Notes under the pieces: model-generated
Told to the model about the DNA's origin: nothing
Seen by the model: the letters and a program-made list of their open reading frames with translations, nothing else
Database searches by the model: none
Program-made: the position numbers and the translations under genes
Shown here: positions 1 through 7,800 of the stretch, in pieces
Layout of the letters: every line of letters starts with the position of its first letter
How positions within the stretch are numbered: the first letter of the stretch is position 1
From: PALSA-505 sp036502085
GTDB lineage: Bacteria > Actinomycetota > Actinomycetes > Streptosporangiales > Streptosporangiaceae
DNA: 64,000 nt
Assembly: GCA_036502085.1 (NCBI GenBank)
Contig: DASXZD010000068.1
Span: 1 to 64,000 of the forward strand
Direction: 5' to 3'

Positions 1-11
1 TCGCCGCGCTG

Positions 12-197
12 GTGATCCCGGGCGCAGGGTGGATACTCTTCGCCTTCCTCAAGCTCGTCCTGCTGTTCTGGCTGGCGGCCTGGCTGGTGGGCGCCCTGGC
101 GCTGGTCTTTGGCGTGGCCCGGTTCCGCCGGCACGTGCGCCGGAACTGGCGGCCCGCTGCGGAGAACTACTGGCGCCACTACCAGTGGCACAACTAG
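12..197 (+). CDS. small membrane protein, possibly 5'-truncated
   Basis: A 61-residue product starting from GTG, with one long hydrophobic segment (about residues 6-36) followed by an Arg/His/Trp-rich cytoplasmic tail. The reading frame stays open to the left edge of the window, so the true start may lie outside and this could be the end of a longer protein. No family is recognised. It converges on the zinc-ribbon protein gene with about 65 bases between the stops. The hydrophobic-then-basic layout suits a small single-pass inner-membrane protein. Confidence 0.45.
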   Translation: MIPGAGWILFAFLKLVLLFWLAAWLVGALALVFGVARFRRHVRRNWRPAAENYWRHYQWHN

Positions 198-262
198 CAG
201 CGCTACCCCCAGCAGAGTATCGGCGTACCCGCTAACTTGACGGGTGGGTACAAGGCGCGACG

Positions 263-2275
263 CTACCAAGGCTGCTGCGGCGCCAGCTTCAGCCGGCCTT
301 GCAGCAACGGGGTGATCGCGCGGGTCTGGGCCGCCGTGACCCGGTAGAGGTCGGCAATGGCCTCGTGCGTTACTCCCGGCTCGGCCGCCCGGTAGCCGAT
401 CATCCGGTGAATGGCCGCCGCGAGCACGCTCGGCGGGTGCACAGCCAGCAGCCCCGAGCCGTCGCTGATCCGCCACCACGCGGCCAGGCAGCGCAGGGCC
501 AGCGGAATCCCGTGGGCCGGGAGGACCTTCCGCCACAGCCGGATGGCCACCGGGTCGAGCTCGGTCTCCGGCTCGGGCAGCCCGCCAAACATCCGGGCCG
601 CGGCCGAGTTGCGCAGCCACCGGGGCGACGGCATCCGGGCCGACACCCAGCTTCCGAACGGGAGTATCTCGCAGACCAGCCGCGTACCGGGGTGCCAGCG
701 CAGCAGGTAGGTGTAATCATCGCGGCTGGTGTGCAGGTACCCGCCGGTTCCGGCCATTGTGTCGCCCGGGGGTATTCCGCTGACCGAGGTCAGGCTCTCC
801 AGGTGCTCGCCTGCTCCCAGGCCGACCGCCGCGGCCGGCCCTGCGATGCCGTAGAGCCTGACGGCCGCGGCCGCCGGGGTGTCTTCCTCGCACAGCCGCC
901 GCAGTGCCCGGAGGTTGCCCTGGCCGGTCACCGACCAGAACTCCATGGCCAGTTTCTCGCCCGCCTTTTCCAGCGCCTGCGGGCCGGGCGGCTTCGCCCT
1001 CACCTTCGCGGCCGGCGGTACGGGCCGGGGCTTAGGTCGCGCGGCCTTGCCCGCGGGCGGCGTCGCGCGCTTCGCCGGCTTAGGCGCTGGCGTCTTCTCG
1101 CCGCCGCGGGCCGCCTCGGGTACCGCAGGGCGAGATTTTTCCGAACGGCCTGCGGCAGGGGTTCCCGTCGTGCCGCCCTGGGCCGACGGCGCGGCTGGAT
1201 CCCCGGCCGCCGGTGACACGCAGCTTGCGCAGCCCAGATGGGTCTTGACCGCGATCAGCGGCGAGCAGGCGGCGTTCGCCCCGCAGGCGGGACAGCGCAC
1301 CGGGGCGAACTCCCCGGCCGGCAGCAGCCAGTCCAGCACCAGCGGGAAGCGCCGGGCGCCCCGCAGCACGTCAACGGGAAGGCGCAGCACCGGGACCTGG
1401 AGCAGGTGCAGCCGGTAGGGGCGGATCTCGTGCCGGGCGGCGTTCTTCTCCTCGATCTCGGCCAGCCGGCGCTTCTCCTCCGCCCGGACGCTGTCCGCGC
1501 GAGCCGCGAGCAGCGCGCGGCGGTCCGGGGCGGCGTTAGCCTGGCGCTTGGCCAGCGACGCGAGTGCCTCGGCGTAGTACTTCCTCGCCCTGGCCAGCTC
1601 CGCCTCGGCGGCGTCCCGCGCTGACCCGCCAGCCAGCGCCTGGCACCGTTCGGAAAATTTCTGGTCGAGAAGATGATGGGCCGCGGCCAGGGCGGGCGGG
1701 ATGGCGCTGAGATCCGGCTGGGCGTCTGCGGCGGCGCCGTCGGCGATGAACTGCCGCATCCGGTTCACCGCCTGCCCGGGCAGTTCCTGCCAGGACGGAA
1801 CGTCGATCCAGCATTCGGCCCGCTCGTGGAACTGGTTGTCCGCGGCGGCCGTATAGGTCACCAGGGCGCCGACTCTGAGGACCTGCCGCAGCCTGCGTTC
1901 CACCGGCTCGGCGGCGTCGATCCGGCCGTGGCCGACAGGAAACTGGTCGCGGGCCTTGGCCAGCAGCCGCCCGCCGTCCGGCGGCAGTGAGGCGGGTGCG
2001 GCCAGCGTGAGCAGGCCGGCGTCGTCGCCCGACAAGACGTCCTCCGCGGCGGCGGTCAGCAGCGGGTGGCCCGCGCCGAGCAGCGCGACGCCGTCCTCGC
2101 GGGCAACATCGGGATGCTCGGTGACGGCGAATTCCTCCGGCAGCTCCAGCCTGCGCTGAAGCGGCGGCGGCACCATCACCAGCGTGCTGTCACCGGCCGA
2201 CTCCCACAGGCCGCCGCGGGATTCGACGTAGCGCAGCCAGAACGCCAGCCCGCTGTCCCTGGCCGCTGCGTTCAC
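263..2275 (-). CDS. helicase-associated zinc-ribbon protein of unknown function
   Basis: 670 residues of no recognised function. Visible parts in order: a globular N-terminal region; a charged, probably coiled-coil stretch (about 215-280); a four-cysteine zinc-ribbon-like site (C328, C331, C349, C352); a low-complexity Pro/Ala/Lys/Arg linker (about 355-460); and a helical C-terminal domain. The GTG start overlaps the TGA of the upstream SNF2 helicase (GTGA), so the two are translationally coupled and probably work together on DNA or a DNA-protein complex. The coupling and the zinc site are seen; the partnership is inferred. Whether the pair serves repair, transcription recycling or phage defence cannot be told from sequence. 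Confidence 0.7.
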   Translation of the reverse strand: MNAAARDSGLAFWLRYVESRGGLWESAGDSTLVMVPPPLQRRLELPEEFAVTEHPDVAREDGVALLGAGHPLLTAAAEDVLSGDDAGLLTLAAPASLPPDGGRLLAKARDQFPVGHGRIDAAEPVERRLRQVLRVGALVTYTAAADNQFHERAECWIDVPSWQELPGQAVNRMRQFIADGAAADAQPDLSAIPPALAAAHHLLDQKFSERCQALAGGSARDAAEAELARARKYYAEALASLAKRQANAAPDRRALLAARADSVRAEEKRRLAEIEEKNAARHEIRPYRLHLLQVPVLRLPVDVLRGARRFPLVLDWLLPAGEFAPVRCPACGANAACSPLIAVKTHLGCASCVSPAAGDPAAPSAQGGTTGTPAAGRSEKSRPAVPEAARGGEKTPAPKPAKRATPPAGKAARPKPRPVPPAAKVRAKPPGPQALEKAGEKLAMEFWSVTGQGNLRALRRLCEEDTPAAAAVRLYGIAGPAAAVGLGAGEHLESLTSVSGIPPGDTMAGTGGYLHTSRDDYTYLLRWHPGTRLVCEILPFGSWVSARMPSPRWLRNSAAARMFGGLPEPETELDPVAIRLWRKVLPAHGIPLALRCLAAWWRISDGSGLLAVHPPSVLAAAIHRMIGYRAAEPGVTHEAIADLYRVTAAQTRAITPLLQGRLKLAPQQPW

Positions 2276-4011
2276 TGCGGCCCGACCAGCTCGTCCGCGT
2301 GGCCGCGATCGCGCAGGTAATCGGTCCTGGCCCGCGCCAGGCTCTCGCCGATTTCCGCCAGCCGCTCGCCAAACTCCGCGTCGTCGTCGGCCTCGACGTA
2401 GGCGTCGAACACCGACGTCTCGAAGTCGAAGTCGTCGTCAATCCGGCCCAGGATCATGTCAAGCTCGCCGACGACGAGCTCGAACAAGTTGATCTTGGCT
2501 TCGAGCACGTGCAGGATGCGCTGCTCGATGGTGCCGCGGGCGACCAGGTTGGTCAGCAACACATCCTGGGACTGGCCGACCCGGTGCAGCCGGCCGAGCC
2601 GCTGCTCGATCTGCATCGGGTTCCACGGCAGGTCGACGTTGATCATCACGTGACAGAACTGCAGGTTGCGTCCCTCGCCGGCCGACTCGGTGCTGAGCAG
2701 GACCGGCATCTCGTCGCGGAACGCGCCGATCGCCTTCTCCTTGTCCCGCCGGGCCAGGCTGCCGTGGTAGACGGCCGCCGGGATGCCCTGGCGCTCCAGT
2801 TCGCTGGCCAGCGCGTTCAGGGTCTGCCGGAAGGCGGTGAACACGAGCACCTTCTCCGGGCTGGCACCGTTCGGGCTGGCACCGTTCGGGCTGGCACCGT
2901 TTTGCCCAGCACCGTGCAGCCGGGTCACGAGCTCGGCGACCTTGCTCGGAGCGGTGATCGCGGCGGATCGCCGGGCGAGATCCTCCCAGCCCACCTTGGC
3001 CAGGGTCGGCGCGACCGCGGCCGGGCTCGAGCCCGCCAGCCGGGCCAGGCTGCGCAGGACCAGCCGGCGGGCCGGCGGGGCGGCCTTGGCCTCCTGCCTG
3101 ATCCGCGCCGCGATCTCCGCGTACAGGGCCGCTTCCTCCGCGGTCGGGGTCACCAGCACGGTCTCGGCGAGCCGGTGCGGCAGCATCAGGCTGACCTCGC
3201 TGCGCCGGTGCCTGATCATCACCTCCCTGGTCGTGGCGCGCAGCCCGGCGACATCGCGCGGCGCGCCGGGATCGCCGGCCCCGTGCTGGGCGCGAAACTG
3301 CGAGGGGGTGCCGAGCAGACCGGGGGCGACCAGGCTCACCAGCTCGTACAGGTCCGCCAGCCTGTTCTCGACCGGGGTGGCGGTGAGCAGCAGCAGGTAC
3401 CGCGCGCTCAGCGCCCGGGCCAGCCGGCCCGACGCGCTGCGCGGATTACGCAGCCGGTGCGCCTCGTCCATGACGATCACGTCCCACGGCTTGTCGGTCA
3501 GCGCCGACCTGAGCGGGTCGCGGCGCGCGGCAGCCAGTGAAGCGATCACCACCGGGCGGTGGCTACCCTCGTCCCACTCGCCCTTGGCGGCGATCGTGGT
3601 CGGCAGCGCAAATTTTCGCTCCAGCTCCTCCCGCCACTGCTGCACCAGGCCGGCCGGCACGACCACTAGGGCCCGGTCAGCCAGGCCGCGCATCCGCAGC
3701 TCCGACAGCACCAGCCCGGCCTCGATCGTCTTGCCCAGCCCGACCTCGTCGGCCAGGATCGCGCGGCCCCGCATCCGGCGCAGCACGGTCTGCGCCGTCT
3801 GCCACTGGTAGTCGAACGGCTCGAACTCAAGGGTCGGCCGGGACAGGAAGATGTCGAATCCCGGCCTGCTCCATACCTCCGCGGCCGCTTCGACCAGGCG
3901 GGTCCGTTCCGCATCGACCGCAGCTCCCCGCCGCAAGCCGCCGAGCAGAGACAGGTACGGAGTCAGCACCGAGGCCAGGTCGTCCGCGAGCGGCGGATGA
4001 TCCGTCATCAT
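2272..4011 (-). CDS. SNF2/RapA-type DEAD/DEAH-box helicase
   Basis: Superfamily 2 ATP-dependent DNA translocase of about 580 residues. Motif I is DEVGLGKTIEAGL, motif II is DEAH in VMDEAHRLRN, motif III is LTATPVENRL, and the C-terminal RecA lobe has SAGEGRNLQF and QRLGRLHRVGQ (motifs V and VI). The frame is open upstream to 4278, but that extension is basic low-complexity sequence across an intergenic-looking stretch. The tandem ATGs at 4011/4008 sit where helicase-like sequence begins; no strong ribosome site precedes them, so the start is uncertain by a codon and could be leaderless. Between the two RecA lobes lies a threefold NGASP repeat. It is followed by and coupled to the zinc-ribbon gene. 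Confidence 0.88.
   Translation of the reverse strand: MMTDHPPLADDLASVLTPYLSLLGGLRRGAAVDAERTRLVEAAAEVWSRPGFDIFLSRPTLEFEPFDYQWQTAQTVLRRMRGRAILADEVGLGKTIEAGLVLSELRMRGLADRALVVVPAGLVQQWREELERKFALPTTIAAKGEWDEGSHRPVVIASLAAARRDPLRSALTDKPWDVIVMDEAHRLRNPRSASGRLARALSARYLLLLTATPVENRLADLYELVSLVAPGLLGTPSQFRAQHGAGDPGAPRDVAGLRATTREVMIRHRRSEVSLMLPHRLAETVLVTPTAEEAALYAEIAARIRQEAKAAPPARRLVLRSLARLAGSSPAAVAPTLAKVGWEDLARRSAAITAPSKVAELVTRLHGAGQNGASPNGASPNGASPEKVLVFTAFRQTLNALASELERQGIPAAVYHGSLARRDKEKAIGAFRDEMPVLLSTESAGEGRNLQFCHVMINVDLPWNPMQIEQRLGRLHRVGQSQDVLLTNLVARGTIEQRILHVLEAKINLFELVVGELDMILGRIDDDFDFETSVFDAYVEADDDAEFGERLAEIGESLARARTDYLRDRGHADELVGPQ
2857..2901 (-). repeat. three perfect 15-bp tandem units inside the helicase gene
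   Basis: Three exact copies of CGGGCTGGCACCGTT (plus-strand reading) are read on the minus strand as the pentapeptide NGASP three times. The repeat lies in the linker between the two helicase lobes, where length change is likely tolerated. DNA identity is perfect, suggesting recent expansion by replication slippage. Comparable 15-bp in-frame repeats occur elsewhere in this window. Confidence 0.9.
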
Positions 4012-4201
4012 CAGGTGCAGATTACCGGAGCGAGCCCGGCCCGTCAGGAGACAACGGTTTCTAGGAAGTCTGCTCAGCTCCCGGCGAGGACGACCACGCG
4101 GTCCCCGGCCGTGAAGGTGAGCGCCGCCTGCTTGTCCGGGCTCGGCCGCATCTAATGCTACGGACAACAACTCAAAGCCACCGAAGGTTTCATTACCCAG
4201 A

Positions 4202-4257
4202 TGCCTGGCGCGTGATAGCGGAATTCCGGTGCCTGGCGCGTGATAGCGGAATTCCGG
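4202..4257. repeat. two perfect 28-bp tandem units, intergenic
   Basis: Two contiguous identical 28-bp copies, each ending GCGGAATTCCGG, lie in the 336-base gap between the XRE-cupin gene and the helicase. The same gap holds an imperfect inverted repeat near 4281-4335 that could act as a terminator for the regulator gene: its right arm (GTCTTCGCG...ATGAG) resembles the arm of the hairpin at 41586-41639. No gene is evident here. With no spacer between units it is not a CRISPR array. Confidence 0.75.
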
Positions 4258-4347
4258 GAGCTTCCGAACCGGATTCACCCATGATCATGAAGCGTCTTAC
4301 GCGCTATCACACGCATAGGTCTTCGCGACAATGAGGGGTGAAGGGTG

Positions 4348-4926
4348 CTACGGCGAGGGGCGTAGGTGGGTGCGCTGGCCGTCGTGATCGAAAATGCACA
4401 GCACTTCCGCCGGGCCGTCGTGTGCGCCGAAGGCGTGCGGGATCATCGTGGAGAACTCCGCGGCCTGGCCGGCCTGCACCAGGATCGTCCGCTCGCCCAG
4501 CAGCAGCACGATGGTTCCCGACAGCACAGTGAACCAGTCCCGGCCGGGATGCACCCGCATCTCGTGCGGGTTGCACCGGGGATCCGGCCTGGTGACGCGT
4601 ATCTTGACCACCGTTACCCCGTGCGGACCCGGCTCCCGGCTCAGTATCCAGGTGGTCTCTGCGCGCGACTCGTCGCGCTGCGGCCTGATCACCACGTCCT
4701 CGTCATCGACGGACTCGACCAGCTGGTCGAGGGTAGTGCCCAGGGCCCGGGCGATCGGGGTCAGTTGGTCCAGGGCGATCCGCCGGTGACCGGTCTCGAT
4801 CCGGCTCAGCGTCGACGGGCTCAGATAGCAGCGCGCCGCCAGGTCGTCGAGCGACCAGCCGCGGGCCGCGCGCAGCCCCCTGATCCGCATCCGGACCAGG
4901 CTGTCGAGATCATCATCTTGCGTCAT
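4348..4926 (-). CDS. XRE-family regulator with C-terminal cupin domain
   Basis: 192 residues. The N-terminal helix-turn-helix (about 10-70) has the XRE hallmark LSPSTLSRIETGHRR. A single cupin barrel (about 105-185) includes the NPHEMRVHPGRDWFTVLSG strand pair, likely the effector or metal site. The start at 4926 is preferred over an ATG four codons upstream because the conserved domain begins just after it. It is divergent from the methyltransferase at 4974 with only 47 bases between, so it probably controls that gene and itself from a shared promoter. XRE-cupin regulators usually sense a small metabolite; the ligand is not predictable. Confidence 0.88.
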   Translation of the reverse strand: MTQDDDLDSLVRMRIRGLRAARGWSLDDLAARCYLSPSTLSRIETGHRRIALDQLTPIARALGTTLDQLVESVDDEDVVIRPQRDESRAETTWILSREPGPHGVTVVKIRVTRPDPRCNPHEMRVHPGRDWFTVLSGTIVLLLGERTILVQAGQAAEFSTMIPHAFGAHDGPAEVLCIFDHDGQRTHLRPSP

Positions 4927-4973
4927 ACGCAAGATCATATGCTATTGGAGCAATTTGCTCGTAAGGTTGAAGC

Positions 4974-5906
4974 ATGGCGAACCATCAGCACAGTGACACT
5001 CAGCACGGGGACACTCAGCACGGGGACACTCAGCACAGTCATGTCCGGCACGGGCATTCCCAGCATGGGCACGCCGCGGCCGACCAGGCCGGCGTGGCGG
5101 CCATGGCCGAGCTCGTCGATCTGGATGCCGAGGTACTGCACGGCTATCTGTCCGACGTGATGGCCTGGGTCGGCGAGCTGGCCGCCGGTCAGCCCCGCCG
5201 CCGGATCCTCGATGTGGGCAGCGGCACCGGCACCGGCGCGCTCACCCTGGCCCGGCGATTCGAAGCCGCCGACGTGACCGCCGTGGACGTGTCCGCGGAG
5301 ATGCTGGCCCGCCTCGGCGACAAGGCCCGCGATCTCGGCGTGGCAGGCCGGGTCCGCACGGTCGAGGCGGATCTGGACGGGGCCTGGCCGGACGTCGGCC
5401 TCGTTGACCTGGCGTGGGCGTCCGCGTCGCTGCATCACATGGCCGATCCCGATCGGGTGCTCGGCGACATCTTCGGCGCGCTGAATCCCGGCGGCCTGCT
5501 CGTCGTGGCCGAGATAGAGGGTTTCCCGCGCTTCCTGCCGGACGACGTGGGGTTCGGCCGCCCCGGCCTGGAAGCGCGCGGCCGGGCCGCGCTCGCCGAG
5601 GAGCGGGCCGAGGAACTGCCGCATCTCGGCGCCGACTGGGGCCCGCGCCTGCGGCAAGCCGGCTTCGCCATCGTGGGCGAGCGGCACTTCGGCATCGACC
5701 TGAAGCCTCCGCTTCCTGCCGCCGCCGGCCGCTACGCCCAGGCCTGCCTGCGACGCCTGCGGTCCCGCCTCGACGGCCGGCTGGACGCCGACGACCTGGC
5801 CGCGCTCGACACGCTGATCGACAGCGACGGGCCCGACGGCGTGCTGCAGCGCGGCGACCTGACGGTCCGGGCGGAGCGGGACGTCTGGGTCGGCCGCCGT
5901 CTGTGA
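4974..5906 (+). CDS. class I SAM-dependent methyltransferase with His-rich N-terminus
   Basis: 310 residues. The first ~33 residues are a His/Gln/Asp-rich leader built on a 15-bp repeat. Then comes a Rossmann methyltransferase fold with motif I ILDVGSGTGTGAL (about 80-92), acidic motif II (VDVSAEM) and a UbiE/COQ5-like post-I region (ASASLHHMADPDRVL). It would transfer a methyl group from S-adenosylmethionine to an unknown small acceptor. The leader could bind a metal ion, though that is inference from composition alone. Divergent to the XRE-cupin regulator, its likely controller. Confidence 0.85.
   Translation: MANHQHSDTQHGDTQHGDTQHSHVRHGHSQHGHAAADQAGVAAMAELVDLDAEVLHGYLSDVMAWVGELAAGQPRRRILDVGSGTGTGALTLARRFEAADVTAVDVSAEMLARLGDKARDLGVAGRVRTVEADLDGAWPDVGLVDLAWASASLHHMADPDRVLGDIFGALNPGGLLVVAEIEGFPRFLPDDVGFGRPGLEARGRAALAEERAEELPHLGADWGPRLRQAGFAIVGERHFGIDLKPPLPAAAGRYAQACLRRLRSRLDGRLDADDLAALDTLIDSDGPDGVLQRGDLTVRAERDVWVGRRL
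4995..5036 (+). repeat. 15-bp tandem repeat encoding the His-rich leader
   Basis: Nearly three copies of GACACTCAGCACGGG in frame at the start of the methyltransferase gene, giving the repeated peptide DTQHG. The first two units are identical and the third is partial. Confidence 0.85.
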
Positions 5907-5992
5907 GCCGGCCGGGGCCCAGCGGCAAGACGGTCAACGGCACATCGGCCGCCTTCGGCGAGCGGGCAGTGACGGCGGCCAGCCAGGCCATG

Positions 5993-6074
5993 GGGTCGGT
6001 CCGCGGGTTGGGTCCCTTCTGCGGGGGTCGATCCGCGGGTTGGGTCCCTTCTGCGGGGGTCGGTCCGCGGGTTG
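5993..6074. repeat. 32-bp tandem repeat, about 2.6 copies
   Basis: Units starting at 5993, 6025 and 6057 share a 32-bp period with one visible base change (GGTCGGTCC versus GGTCGATCC). They lie in the 495-base gap between the methyltransferase and the DeoR/SufR-like regulator, about 90 bases past the methyltransferase stop. No gene is supported in this gap; apart from the repeat and the promoter at 6372-6395 nothing else was recognised. Confidence 0.85.
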
Positions 6075-6371
6075 CTGCCTGCCGGAGGGCGTTAATGCGC
6101 GCACCGGCCGCCTTGGTTCCATCGCGGCAAGCACGTTTCCGGCTGGGAACGCGCCGGCAGTGTTCTGAGAGGCGGGGAGTCGGTTGGGGCGTCGAATCGC
6201 CATAGGGGCGGCCTGGGAGCAGGGGCGCGGAGCGGCCGGGCCGGAGGGCCGGGTCTTCGTAAGTGTCGCGTCGGCGGCCTGGTCGCGGGCCGGTAGGGTG
6301 TCTGGCCTTCAGGGGTACGGCCGTGAGCACGTGACTCGGGGTGGAACCGTTCGGAAGCCAGGGTTTCTTTA

Positions 6372-6395
6372 ACTAATTTTAATTAGTGATACATT
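6372..6395 (+). promoter_or_regulatory. leaderless promoter with perfect AT palindrome (candidate operator)
   Basis: ACTAATT-TT-AATTAGT (6372-6387) is a perfect 7-bp inverted repeat with a 2-base spacer in an AT-rich island unlike its surroundings. It abuts a -10-like TACATT (6390-6395), six bases before the GTG start at 6402. That spacing fits a leaderless transcript. The palindrome is well placed to be the binding site of the regulator encoded just downstream (autoregulation); this is inferred. Confidence 0.6.
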
Positions 6396-6401
6396 GGGGC
6401 G

Positions 6402-7100
6402 GTGACTCTGACCCCGAACGGACCAGATCTGGCCTCGGTGAGCTGCCTGGACGATCCGGTGCGCGGCCGCCTCTACGAGTTCGTGGCCCGGCGGTCCGAG
6501 CCAGCCGGGCGAGACGAGGCGGCTGCCGCGGCCGGGATCAGCCGGGCGCTGGCCGCCTACCACCTAGACAAGCTCGTCGAGTACGGGCTGCTGACCGCCT
6601 CGTACGAGCGGCCGCCGGGCCGCAGCGGGCCGGGTGCGGGCCGGCCGGCCAAGGTCTACGCCCGGTCCGGCCGCGAGTTCGCGGTGACCGTGCCGGCCCG
6701 GGAGTACGAGCTCGCGGCCCGGCTGCTCGTGCGCGCGGTCGAGTCGGATCCGTCGCGGCGCAGCCGGGCAGCATTGGGCGAGGCAGCACAGCAGCTGGGG
6801 GCCGAGCTCGGACAGGCCTTCAGGGACGCCGGCCCCGATGACGGCGGGACGCAGCCGGACCTGAGCAGGCTGCTGGCTGAACACGGGTTCGAGCCTGAGC
6901 ACGGCCGGGACGGCACGATCAGGCTGCGCAATTGCCCGTTTCACCAGCTGGCGGAGCGGCACCGCGAGGTGGTCTGCAGCATGAACCTCGCGCTGATCGA
7001 GGGGCTGGTCGCAGGGCTGCGGCTGGACGGGCGGCTGCGCCCAGTGCTGGATCCCCGGCCGGGGCACTGCTGCGTCGCCATCGGAGCGGAGCGGTCATGA
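6402..7100 (+). CDS. winged-HTH regulator with C-terminal cysteines (SufR/COG2345-like)
   Basis: 232 residues. The N-terminal winged helix (about 15-90) reads ISRALAAYHLDKLVEYGLL through the recognition helix. The C-terminal domain has NCPFHQLAERHREVVC and later PGHCC (C178, C192, C223/C224), the cysteine spacing of SufR-like regulators that bind an iron-sulfur cluster. It probably represses or activates the operon it heads. Its TGA overlaps the folE ATG (ATGA). Fe-S binding is inferred from the cysteine pattern. Confidence 0.8.
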   Translation: MTLTPNGPDLASVSCLDDPVRGRLYEFVARRSEPAGRDEAAAAAGISRALAAYHLDKLVEYGLLTASYERPPGRSGPGAGRPAKVYARSGREFAVTVPAREYELAARLLVRAVESDPSRRSRAALGEAAQQLGAELGQAFRDAGPDDGGTQPDLSRLLAEHGFEPEHGRDGTIRLRNCPFHQLAERHREVVCSMNLALIEGLVAGLRLDGRLRPVLDPRPGHCCVAIGAERS

Positions 7101-7753
7101 CACAGGCGGCGCAGGAAGCTCGCGACAGCGGCTGCAACGGGCATGACCTCGCGGTTCAGCCCGCCCCGACCGGGGTGCTCATCAGCGACCCGCACGGTGA
7201 GATCGACCTGGCCGCCGCCGAGCTGGCGGCGGCCGATTTCCTCACCGCTCTGGGGGTGGACATCGACCGGGAGGAGCTGAGGGCGACCCCGGGCCGGATG
7301 GCCCGTGCCTATGCGGAGCTGTTCGACGCCCGGCCGTTCCGGCTGACGACGTTCCCCAACGATGAGGGGTACGACGAGCTAGTGCTGGCCCGCGCCATCC
7401 CGTTCCGTACCGTGTGCGAGCACCACCTGCTGCCGTTCGCCGGGATCGCCCACGTCGGCTACCTGCCGGGGGAGCGCATCCTCGGCCTGTCCAAGCTGGC
7501 CCGGATCCTCGGGCACTTCGCGGCCCGCCCGCAGACCCAGGAGCGGCTGACCAAGCAGGTCGCCGACTGCCTCGCCGAGCGCCTGCGCCCGCGCGGCACC
7601 GGCGTGGTGCTGGAGGCCGAGCACTCCTGCATGACGCTGCGCGGGGTGCGAGCGGTGGGCGCGAAAACCGTCACGTCGGCCCTGCTCGGCAGCCTGCGCG
7701 ACGACCAGCGTTCCCGGGCCGAGTTCTTCGCCCTGGCCGGCGCGCCGAGCTGA
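7097..7753 (+). CDS. folE: GTP cyclohydrolase I
   Basis: 218 residues. Converts GTP to 7,8-dihydroneopterin triphosphate, the first step of tetrahydrofolate and pterin synthesis. The zinc ligands are visible: C107 and H110 in RTVCEHHLLPF, and C178 in LEAEHSCMTLRG. The core block RILGLSKLARILGHFAARPQTQERLT is typical of the family. The ATG at 7097 overlaps the regulator stop, and the longer frame upstream is only overlap with that gene. Because it is driven by a probable Fe-S or redox regulator and followed by a flavoprotein, this may be a second, conditionally expressed folE; no other folate genes are nearby. Confidence 0.93.
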   Translation: MTQAAQEARDSGCNGHDLAVQPAPTGVLISDPHGEIDLAAAELAAADFLTALGVDIDREELRATPGRMARAYAELFDARPFRLTTFPNDEGYDELVLARAIPFRTVCEHHLLPFAGIAHVGYLPGERILGLSKLARILGHFAARPQTQERLTKQVADCLAERLRPRGTGVVLEAEHSCMTLRGVRAVGAKTVTSALLGSLRDDQRSRAEFFALAGAPS

Positions 7754-7800
7754 CCCCGTGGCCCCTGACCCGCCGGCCGCCACACGATAGGAGCTGAGCA

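Noticed and set aside
4012..4278. N-terminal extension of the helicase to 4278
   Set aside because: The added 89 residues are low-complexity, run through the tandem repeat and have no helicase similarity.
4202..6074. CRISPR array from the 28- and 32-bp repeats
   Set aside because: Units are directly contiguous with no spacers, only two or three copies each, and no cas genes are present.
5242..6330. Minus-strand open frame of 362 codons over the methyltransferase and the 32-bp repeat
   Set aside because: Arg/Pro-rich low-complexity product typical of high-GC shadow frames; the plus-strand methyltransferase explains the region.
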